NCBI RefSeq assembly: GCF_900115285.1
Contig: NZ_FOYW01000001.1
Span: 2,267,272-2,331,271, forward strand
Reading direction: 5' to 3'
Source: Marinobacter daqiaonensis
Lineage (GTDB): Bacteria > Pseudomonadota > Gammaproteobacteria > Pseudomonadales > Oleiphilaceae
DNA: 64,000 nt
Made by a program: the position numbers and the translations under genes. Position 1 is the first letter of the stretch, and each line of letters starts with the position of its first letter. This document shows positions 51,811 through 60,213 of this stretch, in pieces. The notes under the pieces were generated by a model. It saw only the letters and a program-made list of their open reading frames with translations. It searched no databases and was not told where the DNA came from.

Positions 51811-52644
51811 GTGGTTACCCAGCACTCCCCCCGCGCCGTTGAGGCTCCCCGTCCCCTGATTGGTATCAGTGCCTGCAGCCAGCACACCGAGGGCGAGCAT
51901 CCGATTTTTACCTTTGGCGAGAAGTATACCCGCGCTGTGTCCGAGGGCGCCCAGGGGATAGCCGTTGCCATCCCGGCCCTCGGCAACGGCGTGCCCCTGG
52001 ATCAGCTGGTACAACGGCTGGACGGTATCCTGCTGACCGGCTCGCCTTCCAACATCGAACCCCACCACTACCGGGATGCCGGAAGTGAGCCGGGCACCGC
52101 CCACGACCCCAAGCGCGATGCGACCACCCTGCCCCTGATATGGGCGGCGGTGGCCGCCGGCGTCCCGATCCTCGGCATCTGCCGTGGGTTCCAGGAAATG
52201 AACGTGGCCCTGGGCGGCACCCTGTACCAGAAACTCCACACCACGGGTCGCTTCCAGGAACACCGGGAGAACAAGAATGCGCCCCTGGCCGAGCGTTACA
52301 GCCATGGCCACACCATTCGCATTATTCCCGGTGGCAGTCTGGCGCGGATCTGGGACAGGCCGGAACCGGTCTACGTCAACTCCCTCCATGAACAGGGCAT
52401 TCGGGCTCTGGCCCCGGGTCTGCAGGTGGAAGCGGTGGCGGAGGACGGCCTGGTGGAGGCCTTCTCACTGACCGGGGCGCCCGCCTTTACCCTGGCGGTG
52501 CAATGGCACCCGGAGTGGCAGTGGCATCCGGGCCATGCAGTGGGGGAGTTTCCGTTTTACCGGGCGTTGCTGGGGGCGTTCGGGAAGGCGTGTGCAATAC
52601 GGCAGCGGGCCCGTGACCGGGCCCGGGGAGCAGTAGGTGCATGA
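51811..52644 (+). CDS. puuD: Gamma-glutamyl-gamma-aminobutyrate hydrolase
   Basis: A 277-residue class I glutamine amidotransferase-like hydrolase, started at GTG 51811 with GGAG upstream. The nucleophile is in PILGICRGFQEMNVALGG (Cys about 127), with the His-Glu pair in VQWHPEWQ (about 231-238), the standard PuuD arrangement. It releases GABA from its glutamyl conjugate, the last Puu step. The C-terminal tail (Arg/Ala-rich, about 20 residues) is probably disordered. Confidence 0.9.
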   Translation: MVTQHSPRAVEAPRPLIGISACSQHTEGEHPIFTFGEKYTRAVSEGAQGIAVAIPALGNGVPLDQLVQRLDGILLTGSPSNIEPHHYRDAGSEPGTAHDPKRDATTLPLIWAAVAAGVPILGICRGFQEMNVALGGTLYQKLHTTGRFQEHRENKNAPLAERYSHGHTIRIIPGGSLARIWDRPEPVYVNSLHEQGIRALAPGLQVEAVAEDGLVEAFSLTGAPAFTLAVQWHPEWQWHPGHAVGEFPFYRALLGAFGKACAIRQRARDRARGAVGA

Positions 52645-52708
52645 CCCCGACGAGTGATAAGCCGGAGTGACGCACTGACAGACGCATGTATGCGTAGGCG
52701 ATGAGTGC

Positions 52709-53515
52709 CTATTTCTTCGCCATGGACTCCAGCATCCGGTTCACCGCCTCAAGATGCTCCGGCTCGTTATGGCACATGCCCTGGAATACGGCGCACACAT
52801 CGAGGAAGTCCTTCAGCTCCATCCGCTGGCCCATTTTCATCAGGCGCTTGGTCAGGCGGGTCGCCTTGGGCGGCTGGCTGGCAATACGCTTTGCCATCTT
52901 CATGGCGGTGGGCATCAGGTCGTCTGCCGGCACCACTTCCAGCACAACTCCCAGTTCCTTCGCTTCACCGGCCTCCACCACCCGGCCGGTGAGGGTCAGT
53001 TCGAAGGCGCGCTGGTAACCGATCAGGCGCTGCATGAACCAGGCGCCGCCATCCCCGGGAATAATACCCAGGTTGAGGAAAGTCTCGCCGAACTTCGCTT
53101 TTTCGGAGGCAATGCGGACATCAGCCATGTTGGCCAGGTCAAAACCGGCTCCGATGGCGGGGCCGTTCACCGCGGCGATGATAGGTACTTCCACTTCCTG
53201 CAGGGCGAGGGGGATCCGCTGGATGCCCTTGCGATAGCGCTCCGCGCATTCGGCCACGTCGCCGGCGAAATCGCCGCCTCGCTCGGCCATGTCACGGACG
53301 TTACCGCCGGCGCTGAAGGCGGAACCCGCCCCGGTGATCACCAGCACGGAGACATCGTTGCAGTGGTTCACCCAGTCGGCGGTGGTGACGATGTCGTCGA
53401 TCAGATGGGAGCCGGTCAGGGCATTGCGCAGATCGTGGCGGTTCAGGGTGAGCACCGCGACGCGGTCTTCCAGGGTCAGCAGGGCGTCGGTGAGTTGGGG
53501 GATGTTGGCCATCAT
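52709..53515 (-). CDS. Enoyl-CoA hydratase/isomerase (crotonase) family protein
   Basis: A 268-residue crotonase-fold protein. The start is at one of two adjacent ATGs (53515 or 53512) after AAGGAG. The oxyanion-hole segments are SAFSAGGNVRDM (about 65-76) and PAIGAGFDLANMADVRIAS (about 112-130). A Glu occurs in LGIIPGDGGAWFMQRLIG rather than the two Glu of a classic hydratase. It may act in beta-oxidation. It lies between puuD and potF but on the opposite strand, so a functional link to polyamines is not shown. Confidence 0.84.
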   Translation of the reverse strand: MMANIPQLTDALLTLEDRVAVLTLNRHDLRNALTGSHLIDDIVTTADWVNHCNDVSVLVITGAGSAFSAGGNVRDMAERGGDFAGDVAECAERYRKGIQRIPLALQEVEVPIIAAVNGPAIGAGFDLANMADVRIASEKAKFGETFLNLGIIPGDGGAWFMQRLIGYQRAFELTLTGRVVEAGEAKELGVVLEVVPADDLMPTAMKMAKRIASQPPKATRLTKRLMKMGQRMELKDFLDVCAVFQGMCHNEPEHLEAVNRMLESMAKK

Positions 53516-53831
53516 GGGCTCCTTGATTGAGGGTAACGTAGCCGGCGTGCCGGATGGGGTTTTGCGACTAGGATAAACCACGAGCTGCGCTTTATCTCCC
53601 AATACGCACAACCCCGAATCCTCCTGCTGAAAAAATCTGTAGCGCGACCCCTGTTCTCATGATAAATATCGCGCGAATACGGAAGGTTCCCCACCGCCGT
53701 TTCCAGGACAAGCCTCAAAGGAGTCTCTGGCGACTTCCCAGCCGCCCGAAGGCCACCCTCAGCAGACCTGCACAACACTGCGTGCGTCCTGCACGTTTTG
53801 CTTCCATCCCTTTTCAGTGAGGGACAACACC
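53516..53831. other. Divergent intergenic region between crotonase and potF
   Basis: This 316-nt gap must contain the promoters of both flanking units. Apart from an A/T-rich patch (about 53660-53672, TGATAAATAT) that could hold a -10 box, I see no convincing promoter, palindrome, terminator or small ORF with a good ribosome site. Confidence 0.4.
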
Positions 53832-54938
53832 ATGTTGAAGTTGTGTAAGCCCGCGGCGCTGGCTGCCGCTATTGCTGTGTCACTCGGTTCCACTGCTGCC
53901 CTGGCGGCGGGTGAAGTGCGTGTGTATAACTGGTCCGACTACATCGCCGAGGACACCCTGGCGAAGTTCACCGAAGAGACCGGCATCAAGGTCATCTACG
54001 ACGTCTACGACAGTAACGAGATCCTGGAAGCCGCCCTGCTCTCGGGCCGTTCCGGCTATGACCTGGTGGTGCCGTCCAACCACTATGTGGCCAAGCAGAT
54101 TTCCGCCGGCGCGTTCGAGCCCCTGGATCACAGCAAACTGCCGAACATGAGCAACCTGAACCCGGACCTGATGGACGACCTGGAGTCCGTGGACCCGGGC
54201 AGCAAGTACGCCATTCCCTACCTGTGGGGCACCAATGGCTACGGCTACAATGAGGCCCGCATCCAGGCCATCCTGGGTGACGACGCCCCCACCGACTCCT
54301 GGGCCCTGGTGTTCGACCCGGTGGTGACCGGCAAGCTGGCGGCCGGTGGCTGCGGCATTGCCATGCTGGATTCCGGCGAGGAGATGGTGCGTGCGGCCAT
54401 GGCCTACATCGGCCTGGACCCGAACAGCAACAACGCCGAGGACATCAGGAAAGGCGGTGAGGTGATCAAGGCGGCACGTCCGAACATCACCTACTTCCAT
54501 TCCTCCCGTTACATCGGTGATCTGGCCAACGGCGACCTGTGCGTGGCCGCCGGCTACTCCGGCGACATCCTGCAGGCCGCTGCCCGCGCGGAGGAAGCCG
54601 GTAACGGCAATGTCATCCTGTACACCATCCCCAAGGAAGGTGCCGCCCTGTGGTTTGACATGATGACCATTCCAGCGGGCGCCCCCAACGTGGACAACGC
54701 CCACAAGCTGATGAACTTCCTGATGAAGCCGGAGATCATCGCGGACGTGACCAACTACGTTTGGTACGCCAACCCCAACAAGCCCGCCAGCGAGTTCGTG
54801 GATCCGGAGATTCTCGGCGATACCAGCATCTACCCCACGGATGACGTGATGAAGAAGCTGTACATCATGGACAGCCGTCCCCAGGACGCCCAGCGCCTGA
54901 TGACCCGCACCTGGACCAGCGTGAAGTCCGGGCGCTAG
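53832..54938 (+). CDS. potF: Putrescine ABC transporter, periplasmic binding protein
   Basis: A 368-residue periplasmic receptor with a signal peptide (residues 1-26, ending ALAAGE) and the PotF/PotD fold opening VRVYNWSDYIAEDTL. Trp, Asp and Glu residues around residues 33-38 and in YLWGTNGYGYNEARI (about 130-144) line the polyamine site in E. coli PotF. It heads potFGHI beside the Puu catabolic genes, so putrescine import for degradation is the natural reading. GAGGG lies 9 nt before the ATG. Confidence 0.92.
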   Translation: MLKLCKPAALAAAIAVSLGSTAALAAGEVRVYNWSDYIAEDTLAKFTEETGIKVIYDVYDSNEILEAALLSGRSGYDLVVPSNHYVAKQISAGAFEPLDHSKLPNMSNLNPDLMDDLESVDPGSKYAIPYLWGTNGYGYNEARIQAILGDDAPTDSWALVFDPVVTGKLAAGGCGIAMLDSGEEMVRAAMAYIGLDPNSNNAEDIRKGGEVIKAARPNITYFHSSRYIGDLANGDLCVAAGYSGDILQAAARAEEAGNGNVILYTIPKEGAALWFDMMTIPAGAPNVDNAHKLMNFLMKPEIIADVTNYVWYANPNKPASEFVDPEILGDTSIYPTDDVMKKLYIMDSRPQDAQRLMTRTWTSVKSGR

Positions 54939-54940
54939 GG

Positions 54941-56059
54941 GTGGGCGAGAGCAACAACACCTCCGCCCAGGCGGAGGTGTTACTCAGCATCAAGGGCATT
55001 TCCAAGAGCTTTGACGGCACGCTGGCCGTAGACGACGTCAGCCTGGACATCCACCGGGGCGAGATTTTCGCCCTTCTGGGTGGCTCCGGGTCCGGCAAAT
55101 CCACGTTACTGCGTATGCTGGCGGGCTTCGAGAGGCCGGATTCCGGCCGCATCCTGCTGGATGGCCAGGACATCACCGACCTGCCGCCCTACCTGCGGCC
55201 GACCAACATGATGTTCCAGTCCTATGCTCTGTTTCCCCACATGACGGTGGAGCAGAACATTGCCATGGGCCTGAAACAGGACCGGCTGCCAAAGGACGAG
55301 ATCCGCGACCGGGTCGCCGCCATGCTCCGGCTGGTGAAGATGGAATCCTTTGCCAGTCGCAAGCCCCACCAGCTCTCCGGCGGACAACAGCAGCGGGTGG
55401 CCCTGGCCCGATCCCTGGCCAAGCGCCCCAAACTGCTGTTGCTGGACGAGCCCATGGGAGCCCTGGACAAGAAACTTCGCACCGAGATGCAGCTGGAACT
55501 GGTGGACATCCTGGAGAACGTGGGCGCCACCTGCCTGATGGTGACCCACGACCAGGAAGAGGCCATGACCATGGCCAGCCGCATCGCCATCATGTCCCAT
55601 GGCTGGATTGCCCAGGTGGGTTCGCCTATCGACATCTACGAGAGCCCCAACAGCCGGATGACGGCGGAGTTCATCGGCTCGGTGAACATCTTCGAGGCCA
55701 GCATCCGGGAAGACCAGTCGGACAGCATTACCCTCACCAGCGACCTGCTGGATGCGCCGGTGTTTATCGACCGGGGCGTCACCACGCCCGCGGAAACCAC
55801 CGACACCCTGATCGCCCTGCGCCCGGAGAAGATCTACCTCACCACGGACAGGCCGGAAGGCGAGAGCAACTGGAGCCAGGGGACCGTGGATAACATCGCC
55901 TATCTGGGTGACATCACCTCCTATTACGTGAAGCTGGCCAGCGGCAAGCGGGTGCAGGCCACCATGGCCAACATCGAACGTCGGGGCGACCGGCCCACCT
56001 GGGGGGACAGTGTGTTCGTCTCCTGGGATGCATCCAGCCCGATTCTGCTGTGGAGCTGA
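54941..56059 (+). CDS. potG: Putrescine ABC transporter, ATP-binding protein
   Basis: A 372-residue ATPase with a GTG start two bases after the potF stop. Walker A is GGSGSGKST (about 48-56), the signature LSGGQQQRVALARSLA (about 145-160) and Walker B LLLLDEPMGALD (about 165-176). It ends with a TOBE domain, as in E. coli PotG, to which long stretches are near-identical (SYALFPHMTVEQNIA). A 12-bp hairpin lies within codons 6-14 of this gene and may limit its translation relative to potF. Confidence 0.93.
   Translation: MGESNNTSAQAEVLLSIKGISKSFDGTLAVDDVSLDIHRGEIFALLGGSGSGKSTLLRMLAGFERPDSGRILLDGQDITDLPPYLRPTNMMFQSYALFPHMTVEQNIAMGLKQDRLPKDEIRDRVAAMLRLVKMESFASRKPHQLSGGQQQRVALARSLAKRPKLLLLDEPMGALDKKLRTEMQLELVDILENVGATCLMVTHDQEEAMTMASRIAIMSHGWIAQVGSPIDIYESPNSRMTAEFIGSVNIFEASIREDQSDSITLTSDLLDAPVFIDRGVTTPAETTDTLIALRPEKIYLTTDRPEGESNWSQGTVDNIAYLGDITSYYVKLASGKRVQATMANIERRGDRPTWGDSVFVSWDASSPILLWS
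54956..54981 (+). other. Hairpin at the potF-potG junction, inside potG codons
   Basis: AACACCTCCGCC (54956-54967) and GGCGGAGGTGTT (54970-54981) are perfect complements with only CA between, so at least ten pairs can form just after the potG start codon. No T-run follows. By position it resembles the hairpin after the binding-protein gene in the first operon. Confidence 0.6.
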
Positions 56060-56063
56060 TGCC

Positions 56064-56993
56064 GTGAAGCACAGGCTGATCCCGGCTCCGGTGATGGAGC
56101 GGGTGCGCGCGGTCGTGTTCCACCGCCGGGTGGTGTTCGGCATTCCCTTCCTGTGGCTGATGCTGTTCTTCCTGCTGCCTTTCGCCCTGGTGATGAAGAT
56201 CAGTTTCTCCAGCGCGGTAATGGCCATACCGCCCTACGAGCCGGTAGTACGCTGGGCGGACGATACCTTCTCCATCGTGCTCAACTTCGGCAACTACCTG
56301 TTCCTGGCGTCAGACAGCCTGTACGTCGCGGCCTACTGGGGCTCGGTGAAAACCGCCTTCCTGGCCACGGTGGCGTGCCTGCTGATCGGCTATCCCATGG
56401 CCTACGCCATGGCCCGTGCACCGAAGCACTGGCAGCTGGTGTTCCTGCTGCTGGTGATGCTGCCCTCCTGGACCTCCTTCCTGATCCGGGTGTATGCCTG
56501 GATGGGCATCCTGGGAAACCAGGGGCTTCTCAACAGCCTGCTGCTCTGGCTGGGGGTGATCAACGAGCCCATCCGCATGCTCAACACCAACTTCGCGGTG
56601 GTGCTGGGCATCGCCTACGCTTACCTGCCGTTCATGGTGCTGCCCATCTACACCAACCTGGTAAAACTGGACGTGCGCCTGCTGGAGGCGGCCTCGGACC
56701 TGGGCTGTCGCAGCCTGACCACCTTCTGGCGCATCACCCTGCCCCTGTCGAAGGCCGGCATCATCGCCGGTACCATGCTGGTGTTCATTCCGGCCGTTGG
56801 TGAGTTCGTGATTCCGGAGCTGCTGGGCGGGCCGGACACCCTGATGATCGGCAAGGTGCTGTGGGAGGAGTTCTTCAGCAACCGCGACTGGCCAGTGGCT
56901 TCGGCGCTGGCCATCGTGATGCTGGCGCTGCTGCTGGTTCCCATCGTGCTGTTCCACCGTTTCCAGGCCCGGGAGATGGAAAAGCATGGGTAA
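56064..56993 (+). CDS. potH: Putrescine ABC transporter, permease
   Basis: A 309-residue inner-membrane permease. I take GTG 56064, which has GGAG 8 nt upstream; ATG 56094 is also possible. Six helices are visible. The EAA coupling loop is EAASDLGCRSLTTFWRITLPLSKAGI (about 212-237), and FIPAVGEFVIPELLGG is nearly identical to E. coli PotH. It forms the channel with PotI, whose gene overlaps its end by 8 nt. Confidence 0.92.
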   Translation: MKHRLIPAPVMERVRAVVFHRRVVFGIPFLWLMLFFLLPFALVMKISFSSAVMAIPPYEPVVRWADDTFSIVLNFGNYLFLASDSLYVAAYWGSVKTAFLATVACLLIGYPMAYAMARAPKHWQLVFLLLVMLPSWTSFLIRVYAWMGILGNQGLLNSLLLWLGVINEPIRMLNTNFAVVLGIAYAYLPFMVLPIYTNLVKLDVRLLEAASDLGCRSLTTFWRITLPLSKAGIIAGTMLVFIPAVGEFVIPELLGGPDTLMIGKVLWEEFFSNRDWPVASALAIVMLALLLVPIVLFHRFQAREMEKHG

Positions 56994-57807
56994 CTCGCGG
57001 GGCTTCAGTTTTTCCAGGGTGATGCTGGTACTGGGCCTGCTGTTCCTGTACCTGCCGATGTTCGTGCTGATCGTCTACTCGTTCAACGCCTCGCGGCTGG
57101 TGTCGGTATGGGCGGGTTTTTCCACCCACTGGTACGGTGAGTTGTTCCGGGACCAGCAGATTCTCTCGGCCGTATGGATGAGCCTGCGGATCGCCTTCTA
57201 CTCTGCCAGCATGGCGGTGTGCCTGGGCACCCTGTGCGCCTTCGTGATCACCCGTTTCCGGCGCATGCGCGGGCGCACTCTGCTGTCCAGCATGATCACC
57301 GCTCCCCTCGTCATGCCGGAAGTCATCACCGGCCTGTCGCTGTTGCTGCTGTTCGTGCAGATGGCCCAGCTTATCGGCTGGCCGGTGGACCGGGGCATGG
57401 CCACCATCTGGATTGCCCACACCACCTTCTGCAGCGCCTATGTGGCGGTAGTAGTGAGCGCCCGCCTGCGGGAAGTGGACCGTTCCATCGAGGAAGCGGC
57501 CATGGACCTGGGCTGTACGCCTCTGAAAACCTTTTTCATCATCACCCTCCCGGTGATCGCCCCGGCCCTGATCTCCGGCTGGCTGCTGGCCTTCACCCTC
57601 TCCCTGGACGACCTGGTCATCGCCAGCTTCGTCTCCGGCCCCGGCGCTACCACCCTGCCCATGGTGGTGTTCTCCTCCGTGCGCATGGGGGTGTCGCCGA
57701 AGATCAACGCCCTGGCGACCATCATCATCCTGGTGGTGTCGGTGATTGCATTTATTGCCTGGTACTGGATGCAACGTGCCGAACGCAGGCAAAGAACACG
57801 GGGATAG
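56986..57807 (+). CDS. potI: Putrescine ABC transporter, permease
   Basis: A 273-residue permease, the second channel half. Six helices occur, with the coupling loop EAAMDLGCTPLKTFFIITLPVIAPAL (about 166-191) and LSLDDLVIASFVSGPGATTLPM, characteristic of PotI. Its start lies within the last codons of potH, so it is translationally coupled. It ends the operon; the following 246 nt carry no clear terminator or gene. Confidence 0.92.
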   Translation: MGNSRGFSFSRVMLVLGLLFLYLPMFVLIVYSFNASRLVSVWAGFSTHWYGELFRDQQILSAVWMSLRIAFYSASMAVCLGTLCAFVITRFRRMRGRTLLSSMITAPLVMPEVITGLSLLLLFVQMAQLIGWPVDRGMATIWIAHTTFCSAYVAVVVSARLREVDRSIEEAAMDLGCTPLKTFFIITLPVIAPALISGWLLAFTLSLDDLVIASFVSGPGATTLPMVVFSSVRMGVSPKINALATIIILVVSVIAFIAWYWMQRAERRQRTRG

Positions 57808-58053
57808 GTCCTGCGCTATTGCAAACAGGCCAAGTACCCGCGGCCTGTTTGTATTTCTTACCGCCCGCAAAGGCAGAATTTACCGTTCCCGATACTCGCC
57901 CCCTTCCTGTGCCCGTCTTACCCGTGGCCTGGATCCTTCCTGATACGTGGCCCACGCTTTGCAGCCACACCTGAGAAAGCCAGAGCAGTATCCCGCTGCG
58001 TGGAAACGAAACCTGTTTGCCACGGTTGTAACCAACGGATAGAAGTCTGACCC

Positions 58054-58644
58054 ATGGAAAAGACAGGACCGGCCAACCTTGAGCAGACCCTGGACCGCAT
58101 CGCCAGGGCCGAGGAAAGCGACGGTGAGCAGACAACCGTCGGAGCCGTCGTGACAGAGCTTGGTCCACGCTCGTTCGGGCCCATGCTACTGCTCCCTGGG
58201 CTGATCACCCTGTTGCCCATCGGAGGGGTCCCGGGTGTTCCGACGATCATGGGACTGTTCGCAGTGCTGGTTTCAGCGCAGATGCTGTTCGGGCGCCAAT
58301 GTTTCTGGCTTCCGGACTGGATGCTCAGGCGCTCCATCGCCTGGGAAAAACTGGACAAGTCCCGTCGCTGGATGCTTCCCCCCGCCCGTTTCACCGACCG
58401 CTTCATCCGACCACGCCTCACCAGATTCATGGAGGGCGTCTGGCTGTACCTGATTGCCGCACTGAGCGTGATGACCGGCCTGATGATGCCACTCATGGAG
58501 GTGGTACCTTTCTCGGCCATCAGTGCCGGCCTGGTGCTCACATTTTTCGGCCTCGGGCTGCTGGCCCGGGATGGTTTGCTGGCGCTGCTGGGGATGGCGG
58601 CCTTCGCCGGGTCAGCCTGGATTATCTATGCCGCCATGATGTAA
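58054..58644 (+). CDS. ExoD family membrane protein
   Basis: A 196-residue protein with a soluble N-terminal part (residues 1-40) and about four to five helices. LGPRSFGPMLLLPGLITLLPIGGVPGVPTIMG (about 36-67) is the ExoD family core. ExoD was first linked to exopolysaccharide production and alkaline tolerance in rhizobia; its molecular function is unknown. It is monocistronic and followed by a hairpin shared with the convergent NSS gene. Confidence 0.87.
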   Translation: MEKTGPANLEQTLDRIARAEESDGEQTTVGAVVTELGPRSFGPMLLLPGLITLLPIGGVPGVPTIMGLFAVLVSAQMLFGRQCFWLPDWMLRRSIAWEKLDKSRRWMLPPARFTDRFIRPRLTRFMEGVWLYLIAALSVMTGLMMPLMEVVPFSAISAGLVLTFFGLGLLARDGLLALLGMAAFAGSAWIIYAAMM

Positions 58645-58691
58645 GCCGACTGCCGCAATTCTCCGGATTCAGTTGCAGATGCATTGAACAT

Positions 58692-58721
58692 CATCAGGTC
58701 ATCCCTTGTGATGACCTGGTG
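58692..58721. terminator. Hairpin between convergent exoD and NSS transporter genes
   Basis: A 12-bp stem with one wobble pair (CATCAGGTCATC with GATGACCTGGTG) and a CCTTGT loop. There is no T-run on either side. Position suggests bidirectional termination. Confidence 0.5.
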
Positions 58722-58766
58722 GGGTCCGGTCCGGAGCCGGGATTCTTCTGGCAAGAGCTCCCCCGA

Positions 58767-60098
58767 CTAGCCACCCCGCACCTGGCTGACGCCATAGGTG
58801 ACCACGATCCAGGCCAGCACGAGAACCGGCAGGTAGCGGCCCACAAGGTACATCCGCCACTCCCACCAGCGGCTGGCGGTGCCCAGCACGGTTCGGATGC
58901 GATGGGGAGGGATAAACCAGCACAGCAGGGCGGCCCCGGTGATCCCGGAGAAGATGATCACATCGCCTCCCGCGACCCTGTCCACAACATCCAGCACCGG
59001 TTCCCCGGCAATGCGCCACTCAAGGGGAGTGAAGCTCAGGGCCGAGGCGGTCCCAAGAACCAGCATGACGACCGACACCAGGATGACAGCGGTGGTGTTG
59101 CGAAGACGGAACTCCTCGGCCACCGCAGCAACAACCACCTTCAGCCCCGCCAGTGAGGAGCTGAATGCGGCGGCAAAGAACAACCCGAAGAACAGGATGG
59201 CCAGAAGGCCGCCCCCGGGCATGTCTGCGAATACCCTGGGGAGAGTCTCAAAGGCCAGGGCCGAGCCCTGCCCCGGTTCCAGGCCATAACTGAATACGAA
59301 TGGAAAGATCATCCAGCCCGCCAGGAGGGCAACACTGGTTTCCACCACGGCCACTGTGATACAGGCCCTGGGCACGTGGGTCTTGCGGGGTATGAAGCTG
59401 CCGTAGGTCACCAGGTAGCCCTGACCGATGGCGAGGGTGTAGAACGCCTGGCCAAAGGCGAATCCCCACAGGCTGCCATCCAGCAGGCGGGACCAGTCGA
59501 CACGGAAGAAAAAATCCTTGGCCTCGCCCCAGCCTTCCGTCTGCGACGCCCGGTACACCAGGAAAAGCACTATCGCCAGCAGGGCCGGCATCAACAGTTT
59601 CGACAGCTTCTCGATAGCCTGGACATCACGGGCCAGCACCAGGGCACCCAGTACCGTCACTACCGCAAAGTACCACAACGAGTTGAACCCGGCGCTGAAC
59701 TCCTGGAAGACCCGGACATTCCCCCGTACCGAGTCCACGGCGTACCCGAGGGTCCACCCGGTGATGACCAGGTAGTAGCTGGTGATGGCCACGGTAACCA
59801 GCACCACAAACCAGCCATAGGCGGCCCCGAAACGTCCTACCTGGCGATAGGTGCCCACCGTGCTGCCCTTGGAGAGCCGGCCCGCAGCCACCTCCAGGAT
59901 CATGATGGGCATCACCACCACAACCAGGGCAATCAGGTAGGCCACCACAAAAGCTCCGCCGCCGTTTTCCCCCATGATATAAGGAAACCGCCACAGGTTG
60001 CCCAGGCCCACCGCGGCGGCCGTCATGGACGCCACAAAGGCGGGCTCGGAACTCCATTGTTTCCGGGACTCTTCGATAAACTGATGTTTACGGGACAT
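58767..60098 (-). CDS. Sodium-dependent transporter (NSS/SNF family)
   Basis: A 443-residue carrier started at 60098. The first helix has the family signature FVASMTAAAVGLGNLWRFPY (about 19-38), where unwound Gly-Leu-Gly-Asn residues bind sodium and substrate. GGGAFVVAYLIAL (helix 2) and FGQAFYTLAIGQGYLVTYGSF (helix 6 region, about 225-245) are also typical. It has 11-12 helices. It probably imports an amino acid with sodium, fitting a marine host; the substrate is unknown. Confidence 0.9.
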   Translation of the reverse strand: MSRKHQFIEESRKQWSSEPAFVASMTAAAVGLGNLWRFPYIMGENGGGAFVVAYLIALVVVVMPIMILEVAAGRLSKGSTVGTYRQVGRFGAAYGWFVVLVTVAITSYYLVITGWTLGYAVDSVRGNVRVFQEFSAGFNSLWYFAVVTVLGALVLARDVQAIEKLSKLLMPALLAIVLFLVYRASQTEGWGEAKDFFFRVDWSRLLDGSLWGFAFGQAFYTLAIGQGYLVTYGSFIPRKTHVPRACITVAVVETSVALLAGWMIFPFVFSYGLEPGQGSALAFETLPRVFADMPGGGLLAILFFGLFFAAAFSSSLAGLKVVVAAVAEEFRLRNTTAVILVSVVMLVLGTASALSFTPLEWRIAGEPVLDVVDRVAGGDVIIFSGITGAALLCWFIPPHRIRTVLGTASRWWEWRMYLVGRYLPVLVLAWIVVTYGVSQVRGG

Positions 60099-60213
60099 CC
60101 GGTTTTTCCCTGGCTGGTCATTTTCAGACCATTCTAGGTTGCACAAAGCGCCTGCGCCGATCAAGATTGGGCTATAAAAACAACAGCAACCTACTTACCG
60201 AAGAATCCTGACC

